From positions 62,001-126,000 of the forward strand of contig CAVZFB010000047.1 in the NCBI GenBank assembly GCA_963774345.1: a DNA stretch of 64,000 nucleotides. The letters run 5' to 3'. Under the pieces are notes generated by a model. The model had not been told where the DNA came from, ran no database searches, and saw nothing but the letters and a program-made list of their open reading frames with translations. The stretch's first letter is position 1. The number at the start of each line of letters is the position of its first letter. Below, piece after piece: positions 1 through 8,542 of the stretch. The DNA is from AP-15 sp963774345 (GTDB lineage: Bacteria; Pseudomonadota; Alphaproteobacteria; ATCC43930; CGMCC-115725). The translations under genes were made by a program, and so were the position numbers.

Positions 1-43
1 TACTCACGCAGAATATGACAGGGTGGATCCTGCGACTGTCTGA
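1..43 (+). CDS. higB: HigB-type toxin, C-terminal fragment
   Basis: The first 43 bases read, from base 2, as the last 13 codons of a gene: THAEYDRVDPATV followed by TGA at 41-43. THAEYDR close to the C-terminus is characteristic of the HigB family of ribosome-associated mRNA interferases. A HigA-type antitoxin follows 64 bases downstream on the same strand, which is the usual toxin-first order of higBA operons. The rest of the toxin lies outside the window, so its catalytic residues cannot be checked. The identification rests on this short motif plus the neighbour. Confidence 0.72.
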   Translation, partial: THAEYDRVDPATV

Positions 44-107
44 TATGAGCATCACTCGCAGAGTTGGCAATCGAAGTCACTCAGGGAAGGGCAAGGAGGC
101 TCGCCCC

Positions 108-488
108 ATGGATATCCACCCGATCCGCACCGAAGCGGACTACGATGCCGCGCTCAAGGAGATCGAGCTTTACTTCAAGCGAGAGCCGGAACCCGGTTCG
201 CCCGAGGCCGACCAGTTCGATGTGCTCGCGGCGCTAATCGCGGCGTATGAGCGGAAACGTTGGCCGGTCGACCCCCCGGACCCGGTGGACGCCATTCGTT
301 ATTGCATGGAGCAGCAAGGGTATACTCAATCGGACCTGGCGACTCTGATCGGGTCGCGCTCCCGCGCCTCCGAGATACTGAGCCGCAAGCGATCGCTGAC
401 CCTAGATATGGTGCGTAAACTTCACAGTGAATGGGGCATTCCGGCGGAGAGCTTGCTGCGGGCATACGATTTGGAGATTTCGGGATAG
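108..488 (+). CDS. higA: HigA-type antitoxin / XRE transcriptional regulator
   Basis: A 126-residue protein. The N-terminal half (MDIHPIRTEADYDAALKEIE) is the typical HigA leader, with an acidic stretch that would contact the toxin. The C-terminal half is an XRE-type helix-turn-helix (about 72-110: YTQSDLATLIGSRSRASEIL). The ATG at 108 is chosen because a perfect AAGGAGG lies 8 bases upstream; an earlier in-frame start at 15 would overlap the toxin gene without a ribosome site. HigA proteins neutralise HigB and repress their own operon. It ends 3 bases before the convergent dehydratase gene, leaving no room for a separate terminator. Confidence 0.88.
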   Translation: MDIHPIRTEADYDAALKEIELYFKREPEPGSPEADQFDVLAALIAAYERKRWPVDPPDPVDAIRYCMEQQGYTQSDLATLIGSRSRASEILSRKRSLTLDMVRKLHSEWGIPAESLLRAYDLEISG

Positions 489-491
489 GCC

Positions 492-2207
492 TTATCGCCG
501 GCCGGGCTCGCTCATGGTGAGCGGGTGTTTGCGCAGGAAGTTGAAGTCACAGCCGCGATCGGCTTGCAGGATCTCGTTGCGGTAGAGGCGGGCGTAGCCG
601 CGCTCGGGGATTGGCGGCGGAGCGACCGGGCGGCGGGCGAGTTCGTCGAGCGGGACCAGAAGGTCGATGCGGCGTTCCTTGACCGAAAGGCGGATTCGGT
701 CGCCGTTCTTGACCTTGGCGAGGGGGCCGCCACTCGCCGCGTCCGGGGTTACGTGCAGTACGATCGAGCCATAGGCGGTGCCGCTCATCCGCGCATCGGA
801 AATCCGCACCATGTCCCTGACCCCGGCCCTAGCAAGCTTTTGCGGGATCGGCAGGTAGCCGGCCTCCGGCATGCCCGAAGCGCTGAGCGGCCCGGCATTT
901 TGCAGCACCAGAAAATCGTCCGGGGTCACATCGAGGCTGGGATCGTCGATGCGCGCCGACAAATCCTCGAGCGAGGTAAAGACGACCGCCCTCCCCTCCT
1001 TCTCGAACAGTTTGGGGTCGGCGGCCGAGCGCTTGAAGATCGCTCCGTCAGGCGCCAGCGAGCCGAACAACGCCACGAGCCCGCCGACCGGCTGCAACGG
1101 GTCGGCAAGCGGCTTGACCACGGCGCGGTCGACCGGGCCGGCGGGGGCGGCGAGACGCTCGGCCAAGGTTTCGCCTGTCACCGTCAGGCAATCGAGATTT
1201 AACATCGGCTGCAACTCGCGCATGACCGCGCCGATGCCGCCGGCGGCGAACAGATCCTCCATGTAATGCGGGCCAGTCGGCTTCAAATCGACCAGAACCG
1301 GGGTCTCGTCGCTGATCCGATTGAGCCGGTTGAGATCGATATCGATGCCAGCCCGTCCGGCGATCGCGGTCAGGTGCAAGACCGCATTGGTCGAGCCGCC
1401 GATCGCCATCAGCACCCGCAGCGCGTTCTCGACCGCATCAGGCGTAACGATACGATCCGGGGTCAACCCGGTGCGCGCGAGCTGCATCGCCGCGCGGCCG
1501 GTCGCCTCGGCGGCGCGCAGCCGGTCGGCGTGGACCGCCGGGATCGCCGCACTGCCGGGCAGGATCATGCCCAGCGCCTCGGCGATCGAGGCCATCGTGC
1601 TCGCCGTCCCCATTACGGCGCAGGTTCCGGCCGTGGTCGCGAGGTTGCCCTCGACCTCGTGGATTTCGTCGGCTCCGATCTCGCCGGCGCGGTATCCGGC
1701 CCAGAAGCGCCGGCAATCGGTGCAGGCGCCGAGCCGCTCGCCATGCCAGCGCGAGGTCATCATCGGCCCGGCGACGAGCTGGATCGCCGGCCGGTTGGCG
1801 GAGATCGCGCCCATTAGCTGGGCCGGTACGGTCTTGTCGCAGCCACCGACCAGCACCACTGCGTCCATCGGCTGGGCGCGGATCATCTCCTCGGTGTCGA
1901 TCGCCATCAAATTGCGGAACATCAGGCTGGTCGGGTTCAGAAACACTTCCCCCAATGAGATCGTCGGAAAGGTCAGCGGCAGGCCGCCCATCGCCAGGAC
2001 GCCGCGCTTGACCGCCTCGATCAGCTCGGGAAAATGCCGGTGACAATTGTTGTAGCCGGAATAGGTGTCGGCGATGCCGACCACCGGCCGCGCCAACAGC
2101 TCGGTCGAATAGCCCATCGAGCGGGCAAAAGACCGCCGCAGATAAAGCGCGAAATCGGGATCGCCGTAATTGGTGAGGCCGCGAGCGAGGCCGACCGGTT
2201 CCGACAT
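492..2207 (-). CDS. IlvD/Edd-family dehydratase, probably sugar-acid (aldonate) dehydratase
   Basis: A 571-residue iron-sulfur dehydratase of the IlvD/Edd family. Visible motifs are GGCDKTVPAQLMGA, GTCAVMGTASTMAS, GGSTNAVLHL and, near the C-terminus, RISDARMSGTAYGS, which together build the Fe-S and Mg site. Family members dehydrate 2,3-dihydroxy acids. The C-terminal half resembles L-arabonate/D-xylonate-type dehydratases more than true IlvD, so a sugar-acid substrate is inferred, feeding 2-keto-3-deoxy acids. The start at 2207 has GAGAGGA upstream; a longer frame to 2261 lacks a good site. No sugar transporter or aldolase is adjacent, so substrate is unresolved. Branched-chain dihydroxy-acid dehydratase remains the alternative. 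Confidence 0.87.
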   Translation of the reverse strand: MSEPVGLARGLTNYGDPDFALYLRRSFARSMGYSTELLARPVVGIADTYSGYNNCHRHFPELIEAVKRGVLAMGGLPLTFPTISLGEVFLNPTSLMFRNLMAIDTEEMIRAQPMDAVVLVGGCDKTVPAQLMGAISANRPAIQLVAGPMMTSRWHGERLGACTDCRRFWAGYRAGEIGADEIHEVEGNLATTAGTCAVMGTASTMASIAEALGMILPGSAAIPAVHADRLRAAEATGRAAMQLARTGLTPDRIVTPDAVENALRVLMAIGGSTNAVLHLTAIAGRAGIDIDLNRLNRISDETPVLVDLKPTGPHYMEDLFAAGGIGAVMRELQPMLNLDCLTVTGETLAERLAAPAGPVDRAVVKPLADPLQPVGGLVALFGSLAPDGAIFKRSAADPKLFEKEGRAVVFTSLEDLSARIDDPSLDVTPDDFLVLQNAGPLSASGMPEAGYLPIPQKLARAGVRDMVRISDARMSGTAYGSIVLHVTPDAASGGPLAKVKNGDRIRLSVKERRIDLLVPLDELARRPVAPPPIPERGYARLYRNEILQADRGCDFNFLRKHPLTMSEPGRR

Positions 2208-2496
2208 GATGTCCTCTCGACAACAGAGACCCACCAGCTTGCCGCCGGGCTGCCCCCGCAAGCAAGCGCGCTACGGTGTTCGACCGGCAGTAGTGTGTCA
2301 GGCCGAATTCCAGCTCTCCTGGCGACCGCGTCATGCCCCACGCATGGACGCGATTTGCCTTGCTACGACGCCCCAGAGGGACGACGTTGGGCCTGCGGCG
2401 ATTGGGAATCCGAGGCAATGTCTGCTGACATGCTTTGGGTGATGCCGTGCTTGCCGCGGCTGATAGAAGCCACGTACACGAACAGGGAGATAAAAC

Positions 2497-2913
2497 ATGC
2501 CAAATCTCTCCGGCTCGTTCGTCGGCAAAGCAAGCTCGCAGATGACGACTGTCGTCGGCGATGTCGCCAATCACGAACTGGGCCTCGTGATGATCAGCGG
2601 GCCGCAAATGGTGTCGGACCCGCTGTGGAATGGCGCTATCGTGTCGTATTGGGGGATGGCTGACCTGATTGACGGCAGCGGCCCTCAGACCGGCTATTTT
2701 GTGAACAGGCATTCCAACGGCGATATCGATCGCGGCACGTTCGAGGCCAGGATCACCGCCGCCGGCGGTACGGCCACGCTCGAAGGCACCTGGAAATTCT
2801 CGGGTGGGACCGGCGCGTTCGCACGAATCAGCGGTGGCGGAAGCTTCAACACCAAACTGACCTCGCCGACAGAGGTCGAATGTAACTGGGAGGGCGCATA
2901 CCAACTGGGTTGA
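2497..2913 (+). CDS. Conserved hypothetical protein, beta-rich
   Basis: A 138-residue protein with no signal peptide or membrane segment and few charged residues. The C-terminal part alternates glycine-rich turns with short strands (GTWKFSGGTGAFARISGGGS, then SPTEVECNWEGAYQLG). That pattern suggests a small beta-barrel, like the allene-oxide-cyclase/DUF3224 barrels, but I do not recognise the family with certainty. The start has AGGGAG 8-9 bases upstream. It stands alone between the divergent dehydratase and the convergent cyclase gene, so context gives no function. Confidence 0.7.
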   Translation: MPNLSGSFVGKASSQMTTVVGDVANHELGLVMISGPQMVSDPLWNGAIVSYWGMADLIDGSGPQTGYFVNRHSNGDIDRGTFEARITAAGGTATLEGTWKFSGGTGAFARISGGGSFNTKLTSPTEVECNWEGAYQLG

Positions 2914-2983
2914 ACGCCAGCGGGTTCCCCGAATTAGCGCTGCGACCCGTTTCCGACATTCTGCTCGGCGCATCCGGCCGGAG

Positions 2984-4303
2984 TTAGATGCCCAAGGCGA
3001 TGTAGAGCTGTACCTCCTCGGGGAGGCCGCGCAGCGCATGGCGGCCGCGGTCCTCGAAGCGCAGCCCGGAACCCGCGACGAGATCGCGCACGGTGCTCGA
3101 CACCACGGTTTCGCCCGGCCCAGCCATTGCAACAACGCGGGCCGCGGTGTGCACGGCGATGCCGCCGATATCGTCTCGGTTCAACTCGATCTCGCCGGTG
3201 TGAAGGCCACTGCGCACCGCTAAGCCGAGCGGTTGCACCGAGTTCGCAATCGCCGCGGCACAGCGCACGGCGCGAGCGGGGCCGTCGAACGTCGCGAGAA
3301 AGCCGTCGCCCAGGCTCTTCACTTCGTGGCCGCGAAACCGGCCGATCTGCGTTCGCACCGCCTCGTCGTGGCGGTCGAGCAGCGCGCGCCACTGGCGGTC
3401 GCCAAGCTCGGCAGCGCGCTTCGTTGAATCCACAATGTCGGTGAACAATACCGTCGCCAGCACGCGATCGACCTCGACCTCACCGCGCGAGCCGGTGAGG
3501 AACTCCTCAACCTCATCGACGATGCGATCGACCATCTCGGGTTCGTTGAACGGGGCGTGATCGACGCCCGCCAATTCGACGAGTTTCGCGCCGGGAATAT
3601 GACTAGCAATATATCGGCCGGCATCGATCGTGATGCGCGTGTCGCCGGTGCGGTGCAAGACCAGGGTCGGGACCCGGATCGTCGGCAGGACGTCGCGCGC
3701 GTCGATCTCGCTGTTCTGCCGCAAGATTGCGATCGCCGCGGCGGGGCTGGCGCTTTGCCGCTCCCGTCGAGCCGCGGCCCGGCGGGCATTTTCGTCCGAC
3801 GCCTGGGTCGGCATCATATAACGCATGACATATTCACCGCTGCCCCAAGCCCGCTCGATCAGATCGAGGTGATTCGGCAGCCTGTCGGGAGTCAATGTCG
3901 GATGGCGGGCATAGCAGCCATAGAGTACCAGCGCTTGGGTGCGCTCGCGATAGGTGGCGGCAAACAGCATGCTCATTGCGCCGCCTTCGGAGATGCCGAA
4001 CAGCGCGGCTCGCTTGGAGCCAGCGGCATCCATCACGGCCCGAACGTCGTCCATGCGTTCTTCGAGATGGGCGACGCCGACATGCCTGTCGGAGAGGCCG
4101 GTGCCGCGCTTGTCGAACAGGATCAAGCGGGAAAAGGCGGCAAGCCGCGAAAGAAACCGAGCCTGGCCCGGCGACTCCCAGAACATCTCGACGTTGGAGA
4201 CGAAACCCGGAACGTAGATCAGGTCGAACCGGCCGTCGCCGACCACCTGGTAGGCGATATGGACGTCGCCGCTTTTAGCGTAGCGGGTTTCTGGTGGCGT
4301 CAT
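2984..4303 (-). CDS. Alpha/beta-hydrolase fused to class III adenylate/guanylate cyclase
   Basis: A 439-residue two-domain protein. Residues 1-265 are an alpha/beta-hydrolase with nucleophile elbow FGISEGGAMS (Ser nucleophile), an earlier LFDKRGTGLSDR strand and a late LAGVDHAPF histidine. Residues 275-439 are a class III cyclase domain with metal-binding aspartates in LFTDIVDSTKRA and LGDGFLATFDG, plus SGLHTGEIE. This fusion is common in actinobacteria and alphaproteobacteria. The product is probably cAMP, with the hydrolase acting as ligand sensor or independent esterase; neither is shown here. The start at 4303 follows AAGGGAG. It is divergent from the metallo-hydrolase gene, and the 207 bases between them hold no feature I recognise. 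Confidence 0.9.
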   Translation of the reverse strand: MTPPETRYAKSGDVHIAYQVVGDGRFDLIYVPGFVSNVEMFWESPGQARFLSRLAAFSRLILFDKRGTGLSDRHVGVAHLEERMDDVRAVMDAAGSKRAALFGISEGGAMSMLFAATYRERTQALVLYGCYARHPTLTPDRLPNHLDLIERAWGSGEYVMRYMMPTQASDENARRAAARRERQSASPAAAIAILRQNSEIDARDVLPTIRVPTLVLHRTGDTRITIDAGRYIASHIPGAKLVELAGVDHAPFNEPEMVDRIVDEVEEFLTGSRGEVEVDRVLATVLFTDIVDSTKRAAELGDRQWRALLDRHDEAVRTQIGRFRGHEVKSLGDGFLATFDGPARAVRCAAAIANSVQPLGLAVRSGLHTGEIELNRDDIGGIAVHTAARVVAMAGPGETVVSSTVRDLVAGSGLRFEDRGRHALRGLPEEVQLYIALGI

Positions 4304-4510
4304 AGCGGCTCCCTTTTGGCAAGCAGGCTCAGGATAAGCTTGGACGGCGCTGCCGTCATAATTCTTTGGCGCCCGGCACGCCGAGAACTGTGGGAATGTC
4401 CTCCGCTCGCCACCCCGGGCAGATATCCAAAGCGGGGCGCGCACGGCGCTGAAATTGCCTCGACGGCGCCCCTGGCCTAGGTTCCGGCCGGACGGCGCAG
4501 GAGGATAAGA

Positions 4511-5509
4511 GTGACCGGCAGCGGCAATTCACGAATTTCCTTGGCGCCGCTCGATTCGTTGACCGTCGATGTCATCACCGACGACGTCAGCGACAATTAC
4601 GTCAGCAAGACACTGTTCGCGGTCTCGGAATTCGCCAACATCGTGCGCGCCGGCGCCAAGGCGTTGTCGGGCGAGGCGTTGCTGTGCGCCAATCTGGGCT
4701 TTGGCTGCAGGCTGGTCTCGACCGCCGCCGGCGTACGTCACACGATGCTGTTCGACACTGGGCCCGAAGGTGCGATCTTCATTCGCAATTGCGCCAATCT
4801 CGGGATCGCGCTGGGCGAGGTCGAGTGCATCGCGGTCAGCCACGGCCATTGGGACCACATGGCGGCATTGCCGGCGGCACTAGACGCGATCCGAGACCAG
4901 GGCGGCAAGACGACCGTCCACGTCAACCCTGGAATGTTCAACGAGCGCGCGGTCCAATTGAGCAGCGGGACGGTCGTGCCAGCCGCCAAGGTCCCCTCCC
5001 CGGCCGAGATGGAAGTGCTCGGCGCCACGGTGGTCAACGACCCGGCCGCACGACTGATGCTCGATGGCCATTTCTATTTGAGCGGCGAGATTCCACGCGT
5101 CAGCGCCTTTGAGAAGGGCCGGGTCGATCACCTCAGCCGCACCAGCCCCGAAGCGCCGTGGCAGCCCGATCCGTTGCTGATGGATGAGCGCATGCTGGTC
5201 GCCCAGGTCCGCGATCTCGGGTTGATCGTATTCAGCGCCTGCTCGCACGCCGGAATCGTCAATGTCTGCACCGAAGTGCGCCGCGTCTTTCCCGATGTTC
5301 CGGTCCATTGCGTGATGGGCGGCCTGCATCTGGGCGGCGTCATGGAGCGGCTGATACCGGATACGGTTGAAGCGCTGCGCTCGTTCGCGATCCCGCACAT
5401 CATCACCGGGCATTGCACCGGCTGGCGCGCATTACACGCGCTCGCCAACGCCTTTGGCGACGCGGTCAGTCAGTCCGCGGTCGGCACCACCTACACCTTC
5501 TCGCGCTGA
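4511..5509 (+). CDS. Metallo-beta-lactamase-fold hydrolase (COG1237-like)
   Basis: A 332-residue MBL-fold protein. The HxHxDH metal motif is HGHWDH at 111-116; further ligands are likely in FSACSHAG, GGLHLGG and TGHCTG. The insert between the first motif and the later histidines resembles the COG1237 group, which includes dihydropterin ribofuranosyl-aminobenzene phosphate synthases. The start is GTG with AGGAGG at 4499-4504. Its TGA overlaps the ATG of the following CobW GTPase by one base, so the two are co-translated. The pairing suggests that the GTPase supplies zinc to this enzyme or to a shared client; that is inference. Confidence 0.88.
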   Translation: MTGSGNSRISLAPLDSLTVDVITDDVSDNYVSKTLFAVSEFANIVRAGAKALSGEALLCANLGFGCRLVSTAAGVRHTMLFDTGPEGAIFIRNCANLGIALGEVECIAVSHGHWDHMAALPAALDAIRDQGGKTTVHVNPGMFNERAVQLSSGTVVPAAKVPSPAEMEVLGATVVNDPAARLMLDGHFYLSGEIPRVSAFEKGRVDHLSRTSPEAPWQPDPLLMDERMLVAQVRDLGLIVFSACSHAGIVNVCTEVRRVFPDVPVHCVMGGLHLGGVMERLIPDTVEALRSFAIPHIITGHCTGWRALHALANAFGDAVSQSAVGTTYTFSR

Positions 5510-6459
5510 TGGAAGGTGAGGCCCGCCTGCCGGTCACCATCGTCACCGGCTTTCTTGGCAGCGGCAAGACCACCCTGGTGAACCATATCCTCGCCCAACA
5601 GCATGGGCTCAGAATCGCGGTCATGGTCAACGAGATCGGCGATCTCGCGATCGACAACGAGCTGATCATCGGCGCGGCCAATGACATGGTCGAACTCAGC
5701 AACGGCTGTATCTGCTGCTCGATCAACAACGATCTGGTCGATGCGATCTTTCGCGTGCTGCGCAACGAGCCGCCAGTTGAATATCTGATCGTCGAAACCA
5801 CCGGCCTCGCCGATCCGCTGCCGATCGTGCTGACCTTTCTACGATCGGAGTTTCGCGATGCCGTTCGCGTCGATTCGATCGTCGCGGTCGCCGATGCGGA
5901 AAACTTCAGCCTCGATCTGTTCGACAGCAAAGCCGCCGCCAATCAATTGCGCTACGCCGATATTGTGCTGCTGAACAAATGCGACCTCGTCGGCCCCCTC
6001 GCCGCGGCGGCCATCGAAGAAAAGATCCGCGCGATCAGCGAAGGAGCGCGAATTATCCGCACCACCCATGGCCGAATTCCGCTGCCATTGGTGCTCAGCG
6101 CCGGGCTGTTCGAGTCCGACCGATATCTTGCCGAGCACGGTCACGATCACCTGGCAGGCGACGGTTTTGACGCCGTCTCGTTCGACAGCGAGGCACCGTT
6201 CGCGGCCGACCGGCTTCAATCCTTTCTCGAAGAAATGCCGCGCAACGTGTTCCGCGGCAAGGGCATTTTGTGGATCGATGGGAGTGACAAGAGTCACGTC
6301 TTTCATCTTGTCGGCAGGCGGTTCACCCTCGACGAAAGCCCGGGCCTCGGCCCCAAGCGCAACCGATTGGTGCTGATCGGCCAGAACCTTGACGGCAAAG
6401 AACTGCGCGCGCGCCTCGCCGCCTGTATTGCCGCCCCGACTATTCCGGCTCCGGGATAG
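5509..6459 (+). CDS. CobW/COG0523 G3E-family metallochaperone GTPase
   Basis: A 316-residue G3E GTPase. Walker A is GFLGSGKTT at 14-22, the metal-binding CxCC motif is NGCICC at 66-70, and the base-specificity motif is LNKCD near 162-166. The C-terminal CobW_C domain is short. COG0523 proteins deliver zinc or other metals to client enzymes at the cost of GTP. The linker has few histidines (EHGHDHLAG), so metal storage capacity is low. The start at 5509 is fixed by TGATG overlap with the upstream MBL gene. The 3' end overlaps the convergent DUF1275 gene by 20 bases. Confidence 0.92.
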   Translation: MEGEARLPVTIVTGFLGSGKTTLVNHILAQQHGLRIAVMVNEIGDLAIDNELIIGAANDMVELSNGCICCSINNDLVDAIFRVLRNEPPVEYLIVETTGLADPLPIVLTFLRSEFRDAVRVDSIVAVADAENFSLDLFDSKAAANQLRYADIVLLNKCDLVGPLAAAAIEEKIRAISEGARIIRTTHGRIPLPLVLSAGLFESDRYLAEHGHDHLAGDGFDAVSFDSEAPFAADRLQSFLEEMPRNVFRGKGILWIDGSDKSHVFHLVGRRFTLDESPGLGPKRNRLVLIGQNLDGKELRARLAACIAAPTIPAPG

Positions 6460-7090
6460 CGACCGACCAGAGGGTCAGCAGGCAGGCGGCGGCCACCGGA
6501 ACCCAAATCACGGCGGCTTCCATCCGCACATATCCGGCGCCGGCGACAACCGCTCCGACGACCAACCCCACCCAGGGCAAGGCCTGCTCCGCCCAGGCCC
6601 AACCGGCGCCCCGCCCGGTCAAAAAATCGCCCAATCCTTGTCCGAATTTGACCAAAGTTCCGGTGACAAAGGTGAGGCTGACGGCAACAGTTCCGGCGCG
6701 GTGCATCGATGCGTTCAAAGCCCCCATCGCCAGCACCATCGGCTCGGGCGCCGTTCCGAACACCGCAGCACTCGCGAGCAGCAGCGCCACCACGGCGAGC
6801 ACGCAGGTCAGATGCCAGCGGCCGGAGAAATGGGCAATCATTTGCCCACTCGCGGCTCCTGCAACGAACAGCACGATCAACCACAGTATCGAACCGGCCT
6901 CGGTCACCCGGCCGCGGCCGAGCGCGACCGCGAATTGCGTGCTGTTCCCGCTCATATACGAGACAAACAAGTGACCGAGGCGAAGAAAGCCGATCGCGTC
7001 GACCATGCCGGCGAGACCGGCCAAGAGGAACGCGAGCATCAGGCCACGTGCCTGGTCGACCCTCGCGCCGCGATCACCGTCGACTGCCAT
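6440..7090 (-). CDS. DUF1275 (YoaK-like) integral membrane protein
   Basis: A 216-residue protein with about six hydrophobic segments. The N-terminal signature AGMVDAIGFLRLGHLFVSYMSGN is typical of DUF1275 (quoted here in two pieces: AGMVDAIGFLRLGHLF and VSYMSGN). These proteins sit in the inner membrane; no transported substrate is established for the family. The weak AGGGGCAG upstream supports the start at 7090. It overlaps the 3' end of the CobW gene, tail to tail. Confidence 0.86.
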   Translation of the reverse strand: MAVDGDRGARVDQARGLMLAFLLAGLAGMVDAIGFLRLGHLFVSYMSGNSTQFAVALGRGRVTEAGSILWLIVLFVAGAASGQMIAHFSGRWHLTCVLAVVALLLASAAVFGTAPEPMVLAMGALNASMHRAGTVAVSLTFVTGTLVKFGQGLGDFLTGRGAGWAWAEQALPWVGLVVGAVVAGAGYVRMEAAVIWVPVAAACLLTLWSVAIPEPE

Positions 7091-7396
7091 TTTTCGCTGC
7101 CCCTAGCCCCGGTCAGGCCGGCAAAGCCCGCGTCCAACTTGCCGCGCTGCGAATGCGAGCAAGTTCCGATCGCGCTGCTTATCGGCCTCTTGTCATCCGG
7201 ACGCTACGATACCACTTTGGGGATTATCGGAGGCTCGGACTGCCGTTCTCGTTGATAGACGTCGAGATCGAAGGTCCGTTGACCGCGTTTTCTGGGCCGC
7301 TTTAGGCGAGCCGGCGGAATCGGCCGGTCGTTATCGTGTTGACAGGGCGGCGCAGACTACGATCGGTGCTTGAAGCAAACTTGCACGGGTGAAGAT
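7091..7396. other. Intergenic region, no gene recognised
   Basis: These 306 bases separate the divergent DUF1275 and XRE regulator genes and must hold both promoters. A TTGACA sits about 55 bases before the XRE start (around 7339), but no -10 element is found at the standard spacing. No convincing small gene, hairpin or riboswitch is seen. Confidence 0.45.
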
Positions 7397-7768
7397 ATGG
7401 CTAAGCCGAAGAGAGGGCGCTCGACCGCCGCAATCGATGACCATGTCGGAGCACGCATTCGCGAGCGCCGTATTATGCTGGGGCTCACGCAGCAGCAGCT
7501 CGCCGAGATGATCGGCGTCACGTATCAGCAGGCGCACAAATACGAGCGCGGGATAAATCGCGTTTCGGCCGGCAGGCTGTTCGAGATTGCCCGCGCACTG
7601 AGCGCGCCAGTCAGTCATTTCTACGAGGGGATCGGCGAGGAAGGACCGCGCCAGGTCACGCCGCATCAGCGCATGCTGCTCGAAATTGCGCGCAATTTCG
7701 CCGAGATCAGAAACGAGAAGCATCAGGAGGCGGTGAGCCAGCTGGCTCGGGCGCTGGCTAGCCAGTAA
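7397..7768 (+). CDS. XRE-family helix-turn-helix regulator (PraR/SinR-like)
   Basis: A 123-residue regulator. Residues 18-75 are a cro/C1-type HTH (RIRERRIMLGLTQQQLAEMI, VTYQQAHKYERGINRVSAGR), followed by a helical tail ending in ASQ. Size and sequence match the rhizobial PraR-type regulators that control quorum sensing and surface attachment; target genes here cannot be predicted. The start at 7397 has GGTGAA upstream; a TTG start at 7370 would add nine residues. The gene stands alone, convergent with the CMD-family gene. Confidence 0.85.
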   Translation: MAKPKRGRSTAAIDDHVGARIRERRIMLGLTQQQLAEMIGVTYQQAHKYERGINRVSAGRLFEIARALSAPVSHFYEGIGEEGPRQVTPHQRMLLEIARNFAEIRNEKHQEAVSQLARALASQ

Positions 7769-7787
7769 ACCCGGCTCGCGGCGGTCC

Positions 7788-8339
7788 TCACCCCGCCGGC
7801 AGCGGGAATTCGTCGAGGTAGGGCAGGTACTCGGCCTCGACATCGATCCGCATCGCCGCGAGCACGCGAACCAGGCTGTTGTAGTGGCCGATCGTGATGA
7901 TCAGGTCGGTTAGCCGCTCTGGGTCGAGCTCCTGGCGTAGCGCATCAAAGGTATCGTCGGCGAGCGCGACGTCGAGGGTCATCTCCCGGGCTGCGCGCAG
8001 CACAGCCCTGGCCAGGGGTTCGAGTGTCGTCGTCCGTCCGGCGGTTTCCTCGGCGATTGCGCGGATATCGTCGTCGGACACCTCGAATTCGCGGCTGATC
8101 CTGATGTGATGCGAATACTCGTAAGCCGACCGGGTCACATAGCCGACTTGCAAGATCGCCAACTGGCGTAATCTCGGATCGAGCCGGCTGCCGTCGCGAA
8201 TGAACCGAGCCAAGGTATTGAGGCTGCGCGCGGCGCGCGGGCTGTGCGCCAGCAGCCGGTAGAGATTTATGTTGCGCGCCAGGAGGTCCTGGTGCTCGGG
8301 CAGAACATCGGATTTGTCGAGATAAGGCAGGCGCGCCAT
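7788..8339 (-). CDS. Carboxymuconolactone decarboxylase-family protein lacking the AhpD cysteines
   Basis: A 183-residue helical protein of the CMD/AhpD superfamily. The core reads ARFIRDGSRLDPRLRQLAIL, then RSAYEYSHHIRISREFEVSD, then a C-terminal helix pair. In AhpD-type peroxidases the position of RSAYEYSHH carries a CxxC pair followed by histidine. Here both cysteines are missing, so thiol peroxidase activity is unlikely. Several soil alphaproteobacteria carry similar proteins of unknown role. GGGAG lies nine bases before the ATG. Confidence 0.83.
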   Translation of the reverse strand: MARLPYLDKSDVLPEHQDLLARNINLYRLLAHSPRAARSLNTLARFIRDGSRLDPRLRQLAILQVGYVTRSAYEYSHHIRISREFEVSDDDIRAIAEETAGRTTTLEPLARAVLRAAREMTLDVALADDTFDALRQELDPERLTDLIITIGHYNSLVRVLAAMRIDVEAEYLPYLDEFPLPAG

Positions 8340-8542
8340 TGCGCTAACTCCCTTCTGCTCGCGTCGGTCGGACGGACCCGCCCGAATCCGGAAAATGCCG
8401 TCGCCGACGCCGCCCGCGGTCGCGAGAAAGCCGGCTCCTGAGAGGTCCGATCGCGCGGACGCCTACACTATTCAATACATCATCTTGGCCGTACTTGCCG
8501 CACGCGTGTTCCGCACCGCGGTCACGGCCCGGCCGACCCCGC

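Noticed and set aside
15..107. An N-terminal extension of the antitoxin starting at base 15
   Set aside because: It overlaps the end of the toxin gene and has no ribosome site, while AAGGAGG sits correctly before the ATG at 108.
4304..4510. A cobalamin-type riboswitch upstream of the MBL-CobW operon
   Set aside because: No conserved B12-box-like element or matching helices were seen in the 207-base leader.
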